The translations under genes and the position numbers were made by a program. From assembly GCA_026120185.1 (NCBI GenBank), contig JANUWF010001217.1, positions 4,074,890 to 4,138,889 on the forward strand: 64,000 nt of DNA, in the 5' to 3' direction. This DNA comes from Voacanga thouarsii. Lineage: Eukaryota > Streptophyta > Magnoliopsida > Gentianales > Apocynaceae. Below, in pieces: positions 36,021 to 48,500 of the stretch (positions are counted from its first letter, which is position 1; every line of letters begins with the position of its first letter). Under the pieces are notes generated by a model. The model worked only from the letters and a program-made list of their open reading frames with translations, was not told the origin of the DNA and ran no database searches.

Positions 36021-36146
36021 CTCAAGAAACCCAACCTCTCTTTCCAGCAGTTGAACCCTGGCTAACTCTCGACACTTCCCATATAAATTTGGATACTCCG
36101 ACAGTGACTTAGGCCTTGGCGATGGCAGTGGCAGAGACAGCCAACT
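36021..36146 (-). pseudogene. Captured first exon of a plant type-C G-protein gamma subunit gene (GS3/AGG3-like)
   Basis: A 42-codon open stretch on the minus strand reads LPLPSPRPKSLSEYPNLYGK followed by CRELARVQLLEREVGFLE. It then meets GTAAGT exactly where the first intron interrupts plant G-gamma genes as I recall them. The RPKS...Y..LYGKR.E.A..Q.LERE.GFLE pattern is diagnostic of the gamma domain N-terminus in GS3/DEP1/AGG3-type proteins, which regulate organ and seed size through the heterotrimeric G protein. There is no ATG in frame after the upstream TGA at 36149-36147, and no later exon is present. It lies between the 5' subterminal repeats and the transposase of element C, in the transposase orientation, which suggests transposon capture. 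The identification is by memory of the family pattern. Confidence 0.72.
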
Positions 36147-36359
36147 TCACAACACCCCCCGTGCTAGTCATTCTTTTTTTATTATACTCAAATATTTAAC
36201 AAGCAAAGGAGTAGAAGAAGACCCTTTCTCTTCCCTACGTTACCATTATTGCCAAAGCTAATCCAATTTGGTCTTTTCCATGTACAATTTAATCAAGCAC
36301 TGGAAATTAAATTATAAGATAGAAATATAAATTGTAAGAGTACGTACTTGTCTGTCAAC

Positions 36360-36740
36360 ACAAAATTTTTGAACGACGGCAAGGGCATACACTAGCAGGA
36401 GGAGCGGGAGTTACTGACGTCCACTCATATACCGAACGACAGCGAGGGCTTAGATCGGCGGGGGGAGGGGAATACAGACCAACAATAATGGCTTAGGGGT
36501 ACCGGGAGAAGTCGTGGTGGCGGAAAGTGGGACGACAAGAGAGGGGGAAGGGGGCCGGGGGACACAGCACTGAGGGCCAGGAAAGATAATTTTTCACAAC
36601 ACGTTGGGAAAAATGACCAAGTGTCAAATATGTTGGAGGATTTTGCGACGGCAATTATGTCGTCGTTAAACTCTCGCTGATAGCGAGGGCTTAGTGACGG
36701 TAATATATATTTTTCTTTTTTTTTTTTTGGTTGGGACACC
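36360..36740 (-). other. GC-rich leader-like region at the 5' side of element C
   Basis: The minus strand is rich in CCCCC and CTCTC and carries GCCCTCGCTGTCG, CTAAGCCCTCGCTATC and GCCGTCGCAAAATCC motifs. This suggests an untranslated leader next to the promoter/subterminal region of C, parallel to 20860-21130 in A. The 104-codon minus-strand frame at 36739-36425 is low complexity and has no recognisable domain. Confidence 0.5.
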
Positions 36741-38117
36741 TCTCACTGTTTATAATTTAATTTTAGATTAATATATATAGCTAGATCACCATTACACAGT
36801 TTCATATAGGTTGTATGAATTTTTTTATAAGACTAAACTAGAAATTAAATAATAAATTATTTATTTTATATGTTAATTCATAATTAATTTTCTTACAATT
36901 TTAGTCTTTTTAATAAAAATATGTAATAAACAATTGAACATTTAATAAAGTTATAATTTAGTTGTTAATATTTACTTGTTAATATTAGTTTAGTTAAAAT
37001 TTAACAAAAGTTGAAATATTATTTTCTTTTAGGTAAGTTGTATAATAAAAATAATAGAATCATGTATACTTTGCAACATATTTTAACAAAAGTTCAAGAA
37101 TTATAATGACAAGACATTTATAATATTTTTAATTGTAGATAACACTTCCGTCGATATATATTAATATATATTTTCAAAAAAAAATTAAAAATATTTAAAA
37201 ATATCTATATTATTATATAGATACTATTATATATATATTTTTTAAATTTAAAAATTTTTAGATAGGAAAAATGTCACACACACATACATAATTATTTAAA
37301 TACTAATATATAACATACGTACCATATATGCGTATACAATTATAACTATTAATATATCAATATAGTATATAACTAGATTAATTAATTATTTAGCATTTTG
37401 AGAAAATATATCTCATATGTCATTAACGTATAATGACATGCACATCTTAAAATATATCGAAATACATAATTATAGAACTTAAATATGGTGATCAAATAAC
37501 TTTAAAATTTAAACAAAATATCAAAATTTATATATTCGTAGCTAAATCATAGAAAACAGTGATGGTTTAGTTACGGATAAATGAAAAATTTTCCCTCCAT
37601 CAAAATTTTTGATAGTCCGTAGCTAAACCGTAGCAAATAGTGAGGGTTTAGCTACGACTACATAAATAGCATAGCTAACCAGTTGCTAATAGCGACGATA
37701 TAAGGGTTCGGTTGCAATATAGCGACGACCTTGACACGACTTAGGGTTTCGTTGCAATATAAATCTTAATTAGTGATGGCTTAGGGTTTAGTCGCAATTT
37801 AGATACGGATTAGCAACGTTTATTTGATAACTTGTGATTTAGTTTTTGAATTTCAAATTACCGTCATAGTACCATCGTTAATTAACTATGTATTAGCGAT
37901 GGTTAGTTGCTGAATTTAGATTTTTTTTTTCTGAACACTGTTGTAGAACCGTCGCTAATTAGTGACGATTTAAAACTGTGGCTAATTAGCAATGGAGTTG
38001 CGATGAATGGTCAATCATTTGTCGCTGCCCTCATCCCCATTGCAATTCTGTAGCAAATTAGGGACGTTATTTGGTTGTCGCAGTTTATCGTTGCTAAAGT
38101 TAATGTTTCTTGTAGTG
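36741..38117 (-). repeat. AT-rich spacer and 5' subterminal repeats of element C
   Basis: 36741-37540 is extremely AT-rich and featureless. 37541-38117 holds many copies of TAGCTACGG, TAGCGACG, AACCGTCGCTAATTAG and TTGTCGCAG-like motifs in both orientations. It ends in TTTCTTGTAGTG, the inverted terminus, followed by TSD TTA. Confidence 0.82.
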
Positions 38118-41100
38118 TTATACAAATAAGGATTTGTTGGTAACTACTATCGATGGATATGTCATGGCGAAACATCTAATCTAATGCCAGACATTTCTAT
38201 CTCAATTGGTGGAACTACGACTACTGGTGCAGAAGTGATTTCTAGAGATTCGTATTGAAAAATGGTCTTAGATATAACTGGTTCTAATTTTCTTTTGGAC
38301 CAATCTCTATTAGAGTCTATCGATGAACCAGCTAATGCTGAAGCCTAGAACTTTTATAACATGCTTAGGGCTGTGGACACCCCTATTTGGGACTAGAGCA
38401 TGAACCATTTGCAATTAAGCTTGGTTTGTAGGTTGTTGAATATAAAATTTGAAAATAATATGTCTCAAAAGGCATTTAACCAGGTGGTTCAACTAATAAA
38501 GGAGGTTGTGCCTAGTGGAGACAAGATTCTGAATGATTTCCATTAGATAAAGAAGTTAGTATTGGGGTTTGAATTATCGGTTCAAAGAATTGATGTATGC
38601 AATAATAGATGAATGACTTATTGAAAATACAATATTAATTATAGAGACTGCAAATTTTATGGCGATATTTAGTATATGCAAAGGAAAGTTAGGAACAATG
38701 AAAAGTATAAGGAGATTCCTTATAAAAAGATGTTCTACTTTCTAATAACACAAATGTTACAAAGGTTATATGCATCCAAAATCACAACTAATCATATGAG
38801 GTGGCATGTTGAGAGCAAATCGGAGGATGGCCATATAAGTCTTCTGCGTGATAGTAAGGCTTGGCAACATTTTGGTATAAGTCATTAAGATTTTGCGGGA
38901 AAAGTTCGAAATGTAAGACTTGGGTTGTGTACTAATAGTTTTTCATCATTTGGGTTGTCAGATAAATAATACTCTTCTTGGCCATTTATTCTTACTCCAT
39001 ACAACATCCTTCCATGGATGTGTATGAAAGATTCAGTGATGTTCTTGACCGTCATTATTCCTGGTCCAAAAAAATCCAAAGCATAAAGTCGATATTTATC
39101 TATAACTTTTTAGTTGATGAATTAAATCAATTGTGGTCGGAAGAGGTGAGGTCGGAAGAGGTGACTGCTTATGACATATCCAGGAAACAAAAATTTCAAA
39201 TGCAAGTTGCACTCTTGTGGACCATTAATGACTTTCCCATATATGATATGCTGAGTGGGTGGAGCACAACAAGAAAATTGGTATGCCCATATTACATAGA
39301 AAGGACAAAGTCATTTCATCTACAACATCACAGGAAATATTTTTAGTTCGATTGTCGTTATCATTTTTTACCAATGAACCATCTTTACAAGCGAGATACA
39401 CGGACATTTAGGAGAGATAAAGGTCTTGAAACAGCTCTACTAGTACCACATTGTATTGTTGATGAGATTTAGGCTAGATTGTGTCATTTCCAAGAAATAA
39501 CAAAATCATGTCGTGAAATTGGTAACAGTGATGCAGAAAAAACAACCATATACTAGGCCAAGTGGAGTATTTTTTTTTTTTTTTTAGATTTGCCTTATTG
39601 GTGTACACATTTGGTTCAACATAATATATATGTAATGCACTTAAGAAGAATGTCTTAGACAATGTGTTTAACATAATTATGGATGTTAAAGGCAAAACAA
39701 AGGACAATTTGAAGACCCGTCGTGATATTTAAATTTTATGTCATAGGTTGCAGTTGACGATAAGTATTGCAGCTAATAGAAGGGTTTCTATACCTAAAGT
39801 ATTCTACACATTGATGACAGAATAAAAAAAAAAAATTCTATTACAGTGGGTGAAAGACTTGCAATTCCCGAATATATTTGCATCTAACTTGGGGCGATGT
39901 GTTGATTTGAAAAAGTTGAAGACGTCAGGAATGAAAAGCCATGATTGTCATGTGTTCATAGAGTGATTAATTCCGATTTTGTTCGAGGAATTTCTTCTTG
40001 CTAATATATGGGCAGTCCTAACTGAATTAAGCCAGTTCTATTGGGATTTATGTGTTCCAAAGTTGTCAGTGGCTCATATGATAAAATTGGAGTCAAATAT
40101 ACCCGTCTTTCTGTGTAAGTTGAAGAAGATCTTTCGCCTAGGTTCTTTGATGTAATGGAACATTTAATGATTCATTTACCATATAAGGCCAAAGTCTATG
40201 GTCTAGTTTAATATAGATGGATATATCCTTTCAAAATATAATCATTGTTTTATTCCCTCTCATTTAATTTGATACATGTAATATTAATAATTTATATTCT
40301 TGGGTCATAAATTATTGTATCGTTTGAAAATGAAGGTAAAGAATAAGGCATTATTTGAAGGGTTAATTTGTAATGCTTACCTTATTGAAGAAGCATCCAT
40401 TTTCTGCTCCTACTACTTTAAATCGCATGTGCAAATAATGCATATGATTGTAGTTCATAATGAAGAAGGAGAATGTGCTACCTCAAGGGTGGAGAAATGT
40501 ATGCTATCTATATACAACGTCCTAGAAAGATATTGGGAAATATTCAAACTAGAGTCCTCGCATCGAATAAATATAAAGTAGTTTTCAATTATATGTTGTT
40601 AAATTGTGAAGAGGTCCAACCGTACATCGAGGAAAGCTCCTTTTCACTCAGATTATGTTTAGTAGATTGTCAATAAGACAACCAATATATTCTATTTTGC
40701 ACGTTTTTGGATGTTCCTTGCATAAGTACAATCCGCGGAACCAAATAATTCAAAAGAAGAGGTTGATAGAAGAATAGAAAATGAATTTATCAACGTTTAG
40801 AGATTATTTAAGTTTTTGACCTTACATAATCTTGTGAAAATCAGTATTTTTATATCTTATCTTACCATATACTCATATTTATATAGGTGCACAATGGACA
40901 TAATGCAGCTACAAATCAATCCTTTCAAAACATTGCTTGGGGTCCATTAAGACAAGTGAAATAATTTCAAAGATATATTGTAAATGGATATCGGTTTCAC
41001 ACCCATGAGTATTGTGAAGGGAAGAGTACAACAAATAGTGGAGTATGCATTAAAAGAGGAGGTTCTAACACATTTGAAAACGACTACTATGGAATCTTAA

Positions 41101-41625
41101 AAGAGATTATAGAGGTTCGATTTCCTGGTCAACCACTACAGGCTACTATACTTTTCAAATGTGATTGGTTTGATCAAATCCTAAATCGAGAAGTTAGAGT
41201 GCATCCACAGTTTAAACTAACTAGTATTAACGAGAGGAGAAGGTACCCGAAGTATAATCCTTCTATTTTAGCACAACAGGCAAGTCAAGTATATTATTCT
41301 AAATATCTAAGAGTCACAAGAGAAAGATCTGATTGGTTGGCAGTGTGTAGAACCAAAGCTCATTATGCATTTGATGCCCCTTTAGTTGATATAGCTTATC
41401 AATAGGGCGTTGACGACAACAATGTCATATGTATATCTTTGGTGGTAGATCTTAGTCCCCTTACACATGAGTCCAGGTTGAACGAGGTGTTAGATGATAA
41501 GGAGGGGGTGTTGGGAGGGGAGAATAATGAGGGTAAGACGGTGACGATGAATGGAAAACAAATATACAAACTAATAAAGATGGTGGAGAATATTTATTGG
41601 AAGATGATCTATGTAATTAAACATG
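38118..41625 (+). pseudogene. Element A TNP2-type transposase, main part after the element C insertion
   Basis: The domain order is kept: end of the transposase-associated domain (GFVGNYYRWICHGE), NFYNMLRAVDTPIWD, a decayed cysteine-rich segment, YKKMFYFLITQMLQRLYASK and NHMRWHVESKSEDGH (38676-38888). It continues with a TNP2 core piece WPFILTPYNILPWMCMKDS and VIIPGPKNPKHKVDIYL (38975-39110), then VTAYDISRKQKFQMQVALLW (39160-39225). A DUF4218 part follows (RLKMKVKNKALFEGLICNAY, 40315-40400), then a DUF4216 C-terminus (RTKAHYAFDAPLVDIAYQ) and an acidic tail to about 41625. Many in-frame stops occur, including several TAG or TGA where the family has TGG or CGA. Unlike C it has no large deletion. 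The protein would be a nuclear cut-and-paste transposase. Confidence 0.87.
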
Positions 41626-41963
41626 GTTTGTAATGATGACTCCATATGTTTGGAGTTTGCCTATTAATTCACTCCCCGATATGTATTTTTTATTAAAGAA
41701 AAGAGTACTTAGTTTGATGGTGAGCTTCATTTCACTTATTTTATGCTTTGCAAACTTAGTGAATTTTGTCACATTTCTCCGCTTGTCTTGGATTGACTGT
41801 AATGTGCATGCATTCATTATTATTATTATTATTATTTTATCTATTTGTAATTTTCTGTGTTATCTATATTTGTAATCTTCTGTGAATTAATTATTAAAAC
41901 TGCATAAGAATTAGTAGATCTTACGGTGTTTGTTCTTCTATTATATGTTGCATTAAACTAGCT

Positions 41964-44900
41964 ATGGCTTTTGGAGGACAATCATCTGGTTCGATACGCC
42001 ATAGTTCAGGTGAAGGATATGTTAAGTGCACACCTTATCCGAGTCGGGCTCCCCAACTTCCAGTACTACATGTCCCTAAGGATGTGCCACAGGAGAGTGG
42101 ATACCCTTCTCTAATTGGACCTTCATTTGCAGCGTCTAATATGCTAGCAGCACAAGGTAGTGAGAGCAGGCCTCTCATAGTTCCCCATGGTGATGGGCAA
42201 GTATTAAAATGTGTAGTCTAATTTTCTCACATCCAACTATAAAAATCATAGGGAAAAATTGTCTTATACCTCAATTTGTTTTGCTTTCATTCATTTCACT
42301 TCTCTTTATTTCAAATGACTTTGTTTTTTGAAAAAGGTTCGCTGGTGCTACAAATTGTGTCTCCCTACTTACCGACACATTCCAGCAGCACTTCAAGGGT
42401 GTATACCCTACGTGTGCACATATCCCTACGAATGTGAAGGACATGTGGTTCTAGGAGTGGGGGGTATGAAACTACTTTAAATTGAAAGTTGAATGTATTG
42501 TTTCATTGTTTTTTCTATAGCTTGATTATGATTTCATTGTAATAATTCTTAGCATAATAATCTAATGAATTATATTTTTTGAAAATAACGAAAACAAGCA
42601 TAATGAAAATAAGCACAAACTAAAATCTATATTCATAAATTCAATAATACAAATATATTTTTTCCCATTAAATATTCTAATAGTATATTGTATTTTTTTT
42701 TTATTTTCCAAGTTGTTCATTTTTTTGAGTTTTCAAATTTTCTAGATAAATACCTCTCCTTGAATGGGTGAAGGGAAGGAATAGTTGTGAGCACGGAAAA
42801 ATTCTCGCGGCAGAACAAAAAGGAATACCAAAGTCATCACACTATCTCTTTTCCCTATCATTTCCGTTTAGATCAACTACTACAAGATGCGGTGAGCTAG
42901 ATCGCGTGTCAAAGAAGAATGCTTTTGTTACTCTCTATTTATTTTGCTTTTTCGGATTTTGAATGTGTAAAAAAGGTTTGCAAATATTTCAAATTCTTGC
43001 ATCTATTGTTGATTAATTTGGGTTTTTGAATTTCATTGAAGTTGACTTTCCTATAGAGAGGAATAAAGAATGAGAGTAAGATTTAGAGTAATAAAGTAAT
43101 AAAGAATGAGTGTAAGATTTAGTAGAATTTAGGCAATCAAATGTAATGCTAACTTGAAGAAGGAAAAGCGACATGTTTATAATACCTCCAAGAATAGAGA
43201 ATTTTGCATGATTTTGTGCTATGAGTAGGAGAAGTAAGACCTTAAAGTATGCCTTTGTTAGTGCTGAGTTTTTAGTGCTTATAAATGCAAAATATTAGAG
43301 AGATTGAGTTGTACCATCAATGAATGTATATTTCTTATTGATGGTACTGTATTTATAACATATTACATTTGATGAATTCACCTATATGATTGTGAAGTGG
43401 GCAGAGCACTCATGAATAAATTTATGCTTAGATAGTTTTTTATGTGAAAAACAAAATATACCTACTAAGTGAAATAATGATGTTGTTATTTGTCTTGTGG
43501 TAGTTCTTACAATTCATATACCAATATGTTTGATTGATATTTTCAAAAGAAATGTGTAGTTTAGTCCATGTAAACTATGTAACCAGTTAATTAGGAGTGG
43601 AAACATTTTTATATACCTACTAATGAATTAATGTCAATGAATATTTATTTGTGCCTTATCTATTGCTTGGATTTCTGCCTCCGGATAATACAATGATAGG
43701 ATCAAGATTGATGGCATCTAAATCTTGAGCAAGATTAAGCAATTATTGTCTATTTGTAATAGACCTGCAATATGACTATAATCTTGCATCATCAAAAGCA
43801 TTCTACTATATCTAACTTCAAATAGGAATTATATTCTAATTACAAGTTTTTAATATGCTATTTAGAAATATTTTCGTTGGAGAGAGAAAGATGGTGCACA
43901 GATTCGGTTCAATTGGAAAAAGAAATTTCGAGCCAAATTTTTGAATTTCTGCAAGGTTCGTGTAAGTGGTAAGCGTCCTTCTTGGGTAGATCCTACTAAT
44001 TAGACTAAGATGACTCGATATTGGGAGGCAGAGGATTATTAGCAGGTTTCTACCACTGCAAATAGAAGTAGGTCTCAGGGCAGTACTACTCATACAGGAG
44101 GATCGAGGCTTTTTTTTTAGCACGAGGACTGTTTGGTAATTTTTTAATTTTTGATAGAATTTTCTTAGCTCTTTACAAATTTTATCCTAGCTTTATCATT
44201 AAATTAAATATAAAATGCAATGGAGAGAGCAGGGGAGTAGTTTTAATTATATGGAGATGTTTAAGAGTGTACACATGTTCCGAAAGGGGCCCAAATAGGG
44301 AGAGTTCGTCAATGGGCGGTCTTGTAAGGCTATAGTAATAATTACTTATTACTTTCAATATTTATCATTAATTTAATTCTTGGAATGTTAATCTACATAA
44401 CGATTGTCACTAATTTTTCATTTCAAGAGGATATGGATCAATTACGTCAGAGTTACTCACACAGTTCTTCTAGCAGTTCTATTATCTCATTCGTTATACC
44501 CGATGAGAATGCCATGTTATTGCAGGTAACGGGTGACTTCAATAGGGGTCGGGTCTTTGGTATAAGGTCAAAGGCAGTATACATACGTCAACAATTGCAT
44601 CAGAGTCAGTTGTCCTCATGCTCTTCTACTATAGCTCCCGCCAATGACTTTTATAAAAGGATGGATATCAAGGTTACAAGTTTACGCAGCGGATCTGGCA
44701 TGAATACGCGAGAGAGATAGAGACATACAAACAACGTGATAGTTACATGACTGGGTTGCTAACAGTGATTGCTAAGGAGATTGGATTGCCTACACGATAG
44801 CTACCTCCTATTGTTGATGAGAGAGCTGATGATGGTGATGGTGATGGTGATAGTGAGGATGACGACTTCACTGTATCGCTGCCAAATCATCATCCATCAT

Positions 44901-44969
44901 CTCCTGGTAGGGTGTGTGGTCCTCCCCCTCCACCCTTTATAGGAGCTACTCCTACTCTATTTGCTACTT
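41964..44969 (+). pseudogene. Second gene of element A (plant Ptta/En/Spm transposase family), decayed
   Basis: Exon 41964-42217 reads MAFGGQSSGSIRHSSGEGY and on to VPHGDGQ, with a donor at GTATTA. A second exon near 42336-42460 reads FAGATNCVSLLTDTFQQHF and VKDMWF with a TAG, probably where an amino acid codon stood. 43850-44120 carries RPSWVDPTN, TKMTRYW and STTANRSRSQGSTTHTGGSR, the conserved Ptta/En/Spm block. 44430-44969 carries EDMDQLRQSYSHSSSSSSII, GRVFGIRSK and the acidic repeat DDGDGDGDSEDDDF, ending at TAA near 44969. It is the counterpart of 24270-26212 in element C. Stops and frame changes make it non-coding now. Sequence between the exons, including 42470-43840, is AT-rich intron. 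Confidence 0.82.
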
Positions 44970-45189
44970 AACTTATTAATTTTTTTTTTATGTTTATTGG
45001 ACTATTTTATGCTAGTTTTTTTTGTAAATGGGTTTATTGGACCATTGTGTACTAATCTATTACTGGTGTTGGTAAATGTGCAATTTTTTGTTTTCAAATT
45101 ATATTTGTGTTTGGTATACTGTTTGTTTATTAGTTTGGTAGAAGAGTATAATATATTAAAATGTTATAGGGAATAGACATAAATAACCA

Positions 45190-45572
45190 AAGTTAGGTTG
45201 TAGTAGTTGCAAAATAGCGATGGCTTAGCAAACAAACAATTGCCAAAAAGGCTACGGCTTTGCAAGAATAAATAAATGGCCACTGCTAGAGATTCACAGT
45301 ATCGTCATTAATTTGCGAGGGACTTTGCGATGGTTGATTAAATTAAGTAAAAAATTATAAACAACCGTTGTAAAACTCCAGCAAATTAACGATAAAACTG
45401 CGACGGCTTTTTATTCCTAATCCTAAAAATTCAAATAATAAAAAAACACTGTAGCAGAAGTGTCACAGATTAGCTAGGGTACTGCCATGTGAAAGCTATT
45501 GCAAAGAACTCGCAATGTTACGAGTGTACAACAATAGCACATTATCCTAGTTCAAATTAAACTATTTTAATT
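45190..45572 (+). repeat. Right subterminal repeats of element A, part before the LINE
   Basis: Motifs such as GCGATGGCTTAGC, TACGGCTTTGC, TTTGCGAGGG, AACCGTTGTAAAAC and TGCGACGGC occur in both orientations. The repeats continue on the other side of the LINE at 49394. The last 19 bases (45554-45572) are the LINE target-site duplication. Confidence 0.78.
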
Positions 45573-48500
45573 CAGGTCCTTAGTTGCTTGTAGGAGATTT
45601 TAATGTTATTGCCAAGGTTGATGAGTATGCAGGCACAGGGGCGCCTTCACTACCGGCCATCTCAGAATTCAATAATTTTTGTCACTTATGGGGATTAGAG
45701 GACTGTAATTTTTCAGGCAGTAGATTCACCTGTTCTTGTGGAGGGGATCGGCCTTGTCTTGGATGTTTAGACAGAGTGATGATTAACTAGGAGTGGGCAT
45801 CTTTTTTTCATGCAAACCAGGTTTCCCACGTTCATAGTACTGGATCTGACCATTGTCCCTTATTATTTTCGGTGCAACTTATCCCACCATCGAATTCCCC
45901 TAAGTCGTTCAAGTTCCTTTCCATGTGGGCTCTTCATGTAGACTTCTTGGACGTGGTAAAGAGGGCCTGGCAAACAGAGGAACATGGAAATGGTATGCAG
46001 ATCCTGCATAGGAAACTGGTCAATGTTAAGGCTGCTTTGAAGGAGTGGAACATAGCGATGTTTGAAAATATCTTCTCTTCTATTGGTTATTGGGAAGACG
46101 AGGTGACCAGATTGGAGTTCTTATACGACAAGTCTTGCGATCCAACTGATCAAGCAATGCTCCGATAGGCGGAATCGCAATATGCTTTCTCTCTAAAGGT
46201 GGAGGAAACTTTCTGGAGAGACAAGGCACGCATGAAATGGCTCAAAGAGGGAGATGAGAATACAAAACTTCTCATCCATACTGCCAATCTAAATGCTAGC
46301 AGATTCGGATCTCCCAAATCCACAACAATTCTAATCAACTTCTCTTTACTCAGGAGGAAATTGGGGAGCATGAAGAATTGTTTTTCAAGGAACTCTTAAC
46401 TCATACTTCACAACCTCCAAAGGACGCCACATGTGACTTATTGGACTTCATTCCTCAGCTAATCTCTTAGGAGGATAACTCTTTGCTTTGCACGCTTCCT
46501 TCTTATGAGGAGATTAAAAATGCTATTTTTTCACTAAACAGAAACAGTTCCCTCGGTCTGGATGGGTTCACAGGGTTTTTCTGTATTCATTGTTAGGAAG
46601 TTGTTGACAGGGAAATAGTTGGTGCAGTTAGGGATTGTTTTGTAGGAATCTCTATGCCGAGATCATTTCTAGCACTCTTTTGGTACTCATCCCCAAAAAA
46701 GCCATTTTTCAATCTTTTGTAGATTTTAGACCAATCAGTCTGTGTACCTTTAGTAACAAAATCATTACTAAAGTGTTTGCTAATCGCCTAGCTCCATTGA
46801 TGGTAAAACTGATATATGCTAACCAAAGTGGTTTCCCACAGGGAAGAAGCATTACGGACAATATCTTGTTGGCTTAGGAAATGGCACACTCTATTGACAA
46901 AAAAACTCGAGGAGGTAATATCATTTTAAAATTGGATGTGGCAAAAGCTTTTGATAAAGTGTCATGGCCAACTCTCATCCAGGTTATGAGGAGGTTTGGT
47001 TTTTGCGAGCATATTCTGCAGCTAGTCATTAATATTTTAAACAATTGTTAGTTCTTCGTTTTGATCAATAGAATGTAAGTTGGTTTTTTCAAATCCTTGC
47101 AGGGAATAAGACAAAGGGATCCATTTTCTCCATACCTTTTCCTTTTATTCCAGGAACTATTTTCAAGAGGTCTGAATGCCTATATGTCATTAGGCAAAAT
47201 CCTCCCATTTTCTTTACCCCCCAGATGTATCACAGTTTCTCACCTTAGTTATGCGGACGACACCATTCTGTTCACAGTTGCCACCAAGAGGAATTTAAGG
47301 GCAGTCTTCAACTTTATTGCTATTTATAAAGGTACTTCAGGCCAGCAAGTCAACAAGGGGAAAAGCTTGTTTGTTATCTCAGACAATGAGCCATCACTCA
47401 AGAGCTCGATGATACAGTCACAGCTTGGTTTTACCAGGAGAAGAATGCCTTTCATCTATCTTGGATGTCCTGTCTTTAAAGGTCATAATAAGAGAATTAC
47501 TTATTAGCCTTTAATAGACAAAGTGGTGTCTCTGGTGGATAATTAGAGATTAAAAAATTTGAGCTTTGGGGGGTGACTGACTCTCGTGAAATTAGTACTT
47601 AATTCCAGTCCTCTTTACGTCCTCTTAGCATTATTCCCCCCTTCAGGAGTCTTAGTAGATATTGAGAAACATCTGGCCAATTTTTTATGGGGAAAATCAA
47701 AGCATAGCCTTCGTCGCCATTGGCACTGTTGGAAATCATTGTGTTACCCGGTGGAGGAAAATGGTTTAGGTATACAATCTCTGAGTACTACAACTGTAGC
47801 TTTTGCAATGAAATGCTGGTGGTGGTTCTGGTTATAGGATACTTTATGGGCTTAGTTTATGAACGCCAAATACAATCCCTTGGATCGTCTTCCTCTTTTT
47901 CTGTCCAACCCTCCTACATCCTCGCTTTGCTGGTGTACAACGCTCAATGTATCTCACATTGTTGAGGATCATCTAGTGTTCATCTCGTAATCTGGTTCTT
48001 TATCCTTCTGGTTTGATAAGTGGTCTTCTCTGGGACGATTAGCAGATATGCATGAAGGGGTTATTCAGCATAACATGCAACTGGCTGAAGTGGTTAGACA
48101 CGGATTCTGGAGAGCTGATCTCATTCATCAGATTTTGCCTCCAAATGTGGCGCAATTGATTCTCTCCAAGCTTCCTTCAAAGATTACGATGCATGGCCAG
48201 AACAATCACTTCTGGGACCTAATTCCTTCGGGGGATTTTTTTTCCATTTCCTCAACTTATGAGCTTCTTCGTGAAAAACGACAAAATATAGTTTTTGGGA
48301 ACCTTGTGGAATTCTGGTCTCCTAGGAAAAGTCAAGATCTTTATGTGAAAATTGGCAAATAGTTTTGTTCTTCTAGATTCAGTTCTATCCCTCATGGATT
48401 TCTTTCTGGCCTCTAAGTGTAGCCTCTGCGGCAATGGGAGTGAGACGGTGAATTATCTTTTTAAGGATTGTCCTATGATTGTGACCTTGTGGCAGGTTGA

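Larger units (their letters stand above)
23389..38117 (-). mobile_element. CACTA (En/Spm) transposon C, nested inside element A
   Basis: The left terminus is CACTATAGGAAAGGAGC at 23389. The right terminus at 38117 has the reverse complement CACTACAAGAAACATTAAC, a 10-of-12 match over the first bases. Both sides are flanked by TTA (23386-23388 and 38118-38120), and removing C with one TTA restores the host transposase frame. Its genes run on the minus strand and are closely related to those of A, but the transposase core is deleted. The element also carries an LTR-retrotransposon remnant, a tandem repeat and a captured G-gamma-like exon. Its size is 14.7 kb. It must be younger than A. Confidence 0.9.

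Noticed and set aside
36425..36739. 104-codon minus-strand frame in the leader of element C
   Set aside because: It is a low-complexity translation of a GC-rich leader next to subterminal repeats; no homology is recognised.
38117..38120. Pairing the 38117 terminus with some left end close to 36 kb as a small separate element
   Set aside because: No CACTA-type left end was found there, whereas the terminus at 23389 shares the TTA duplication and restores the interrupted reading frame.
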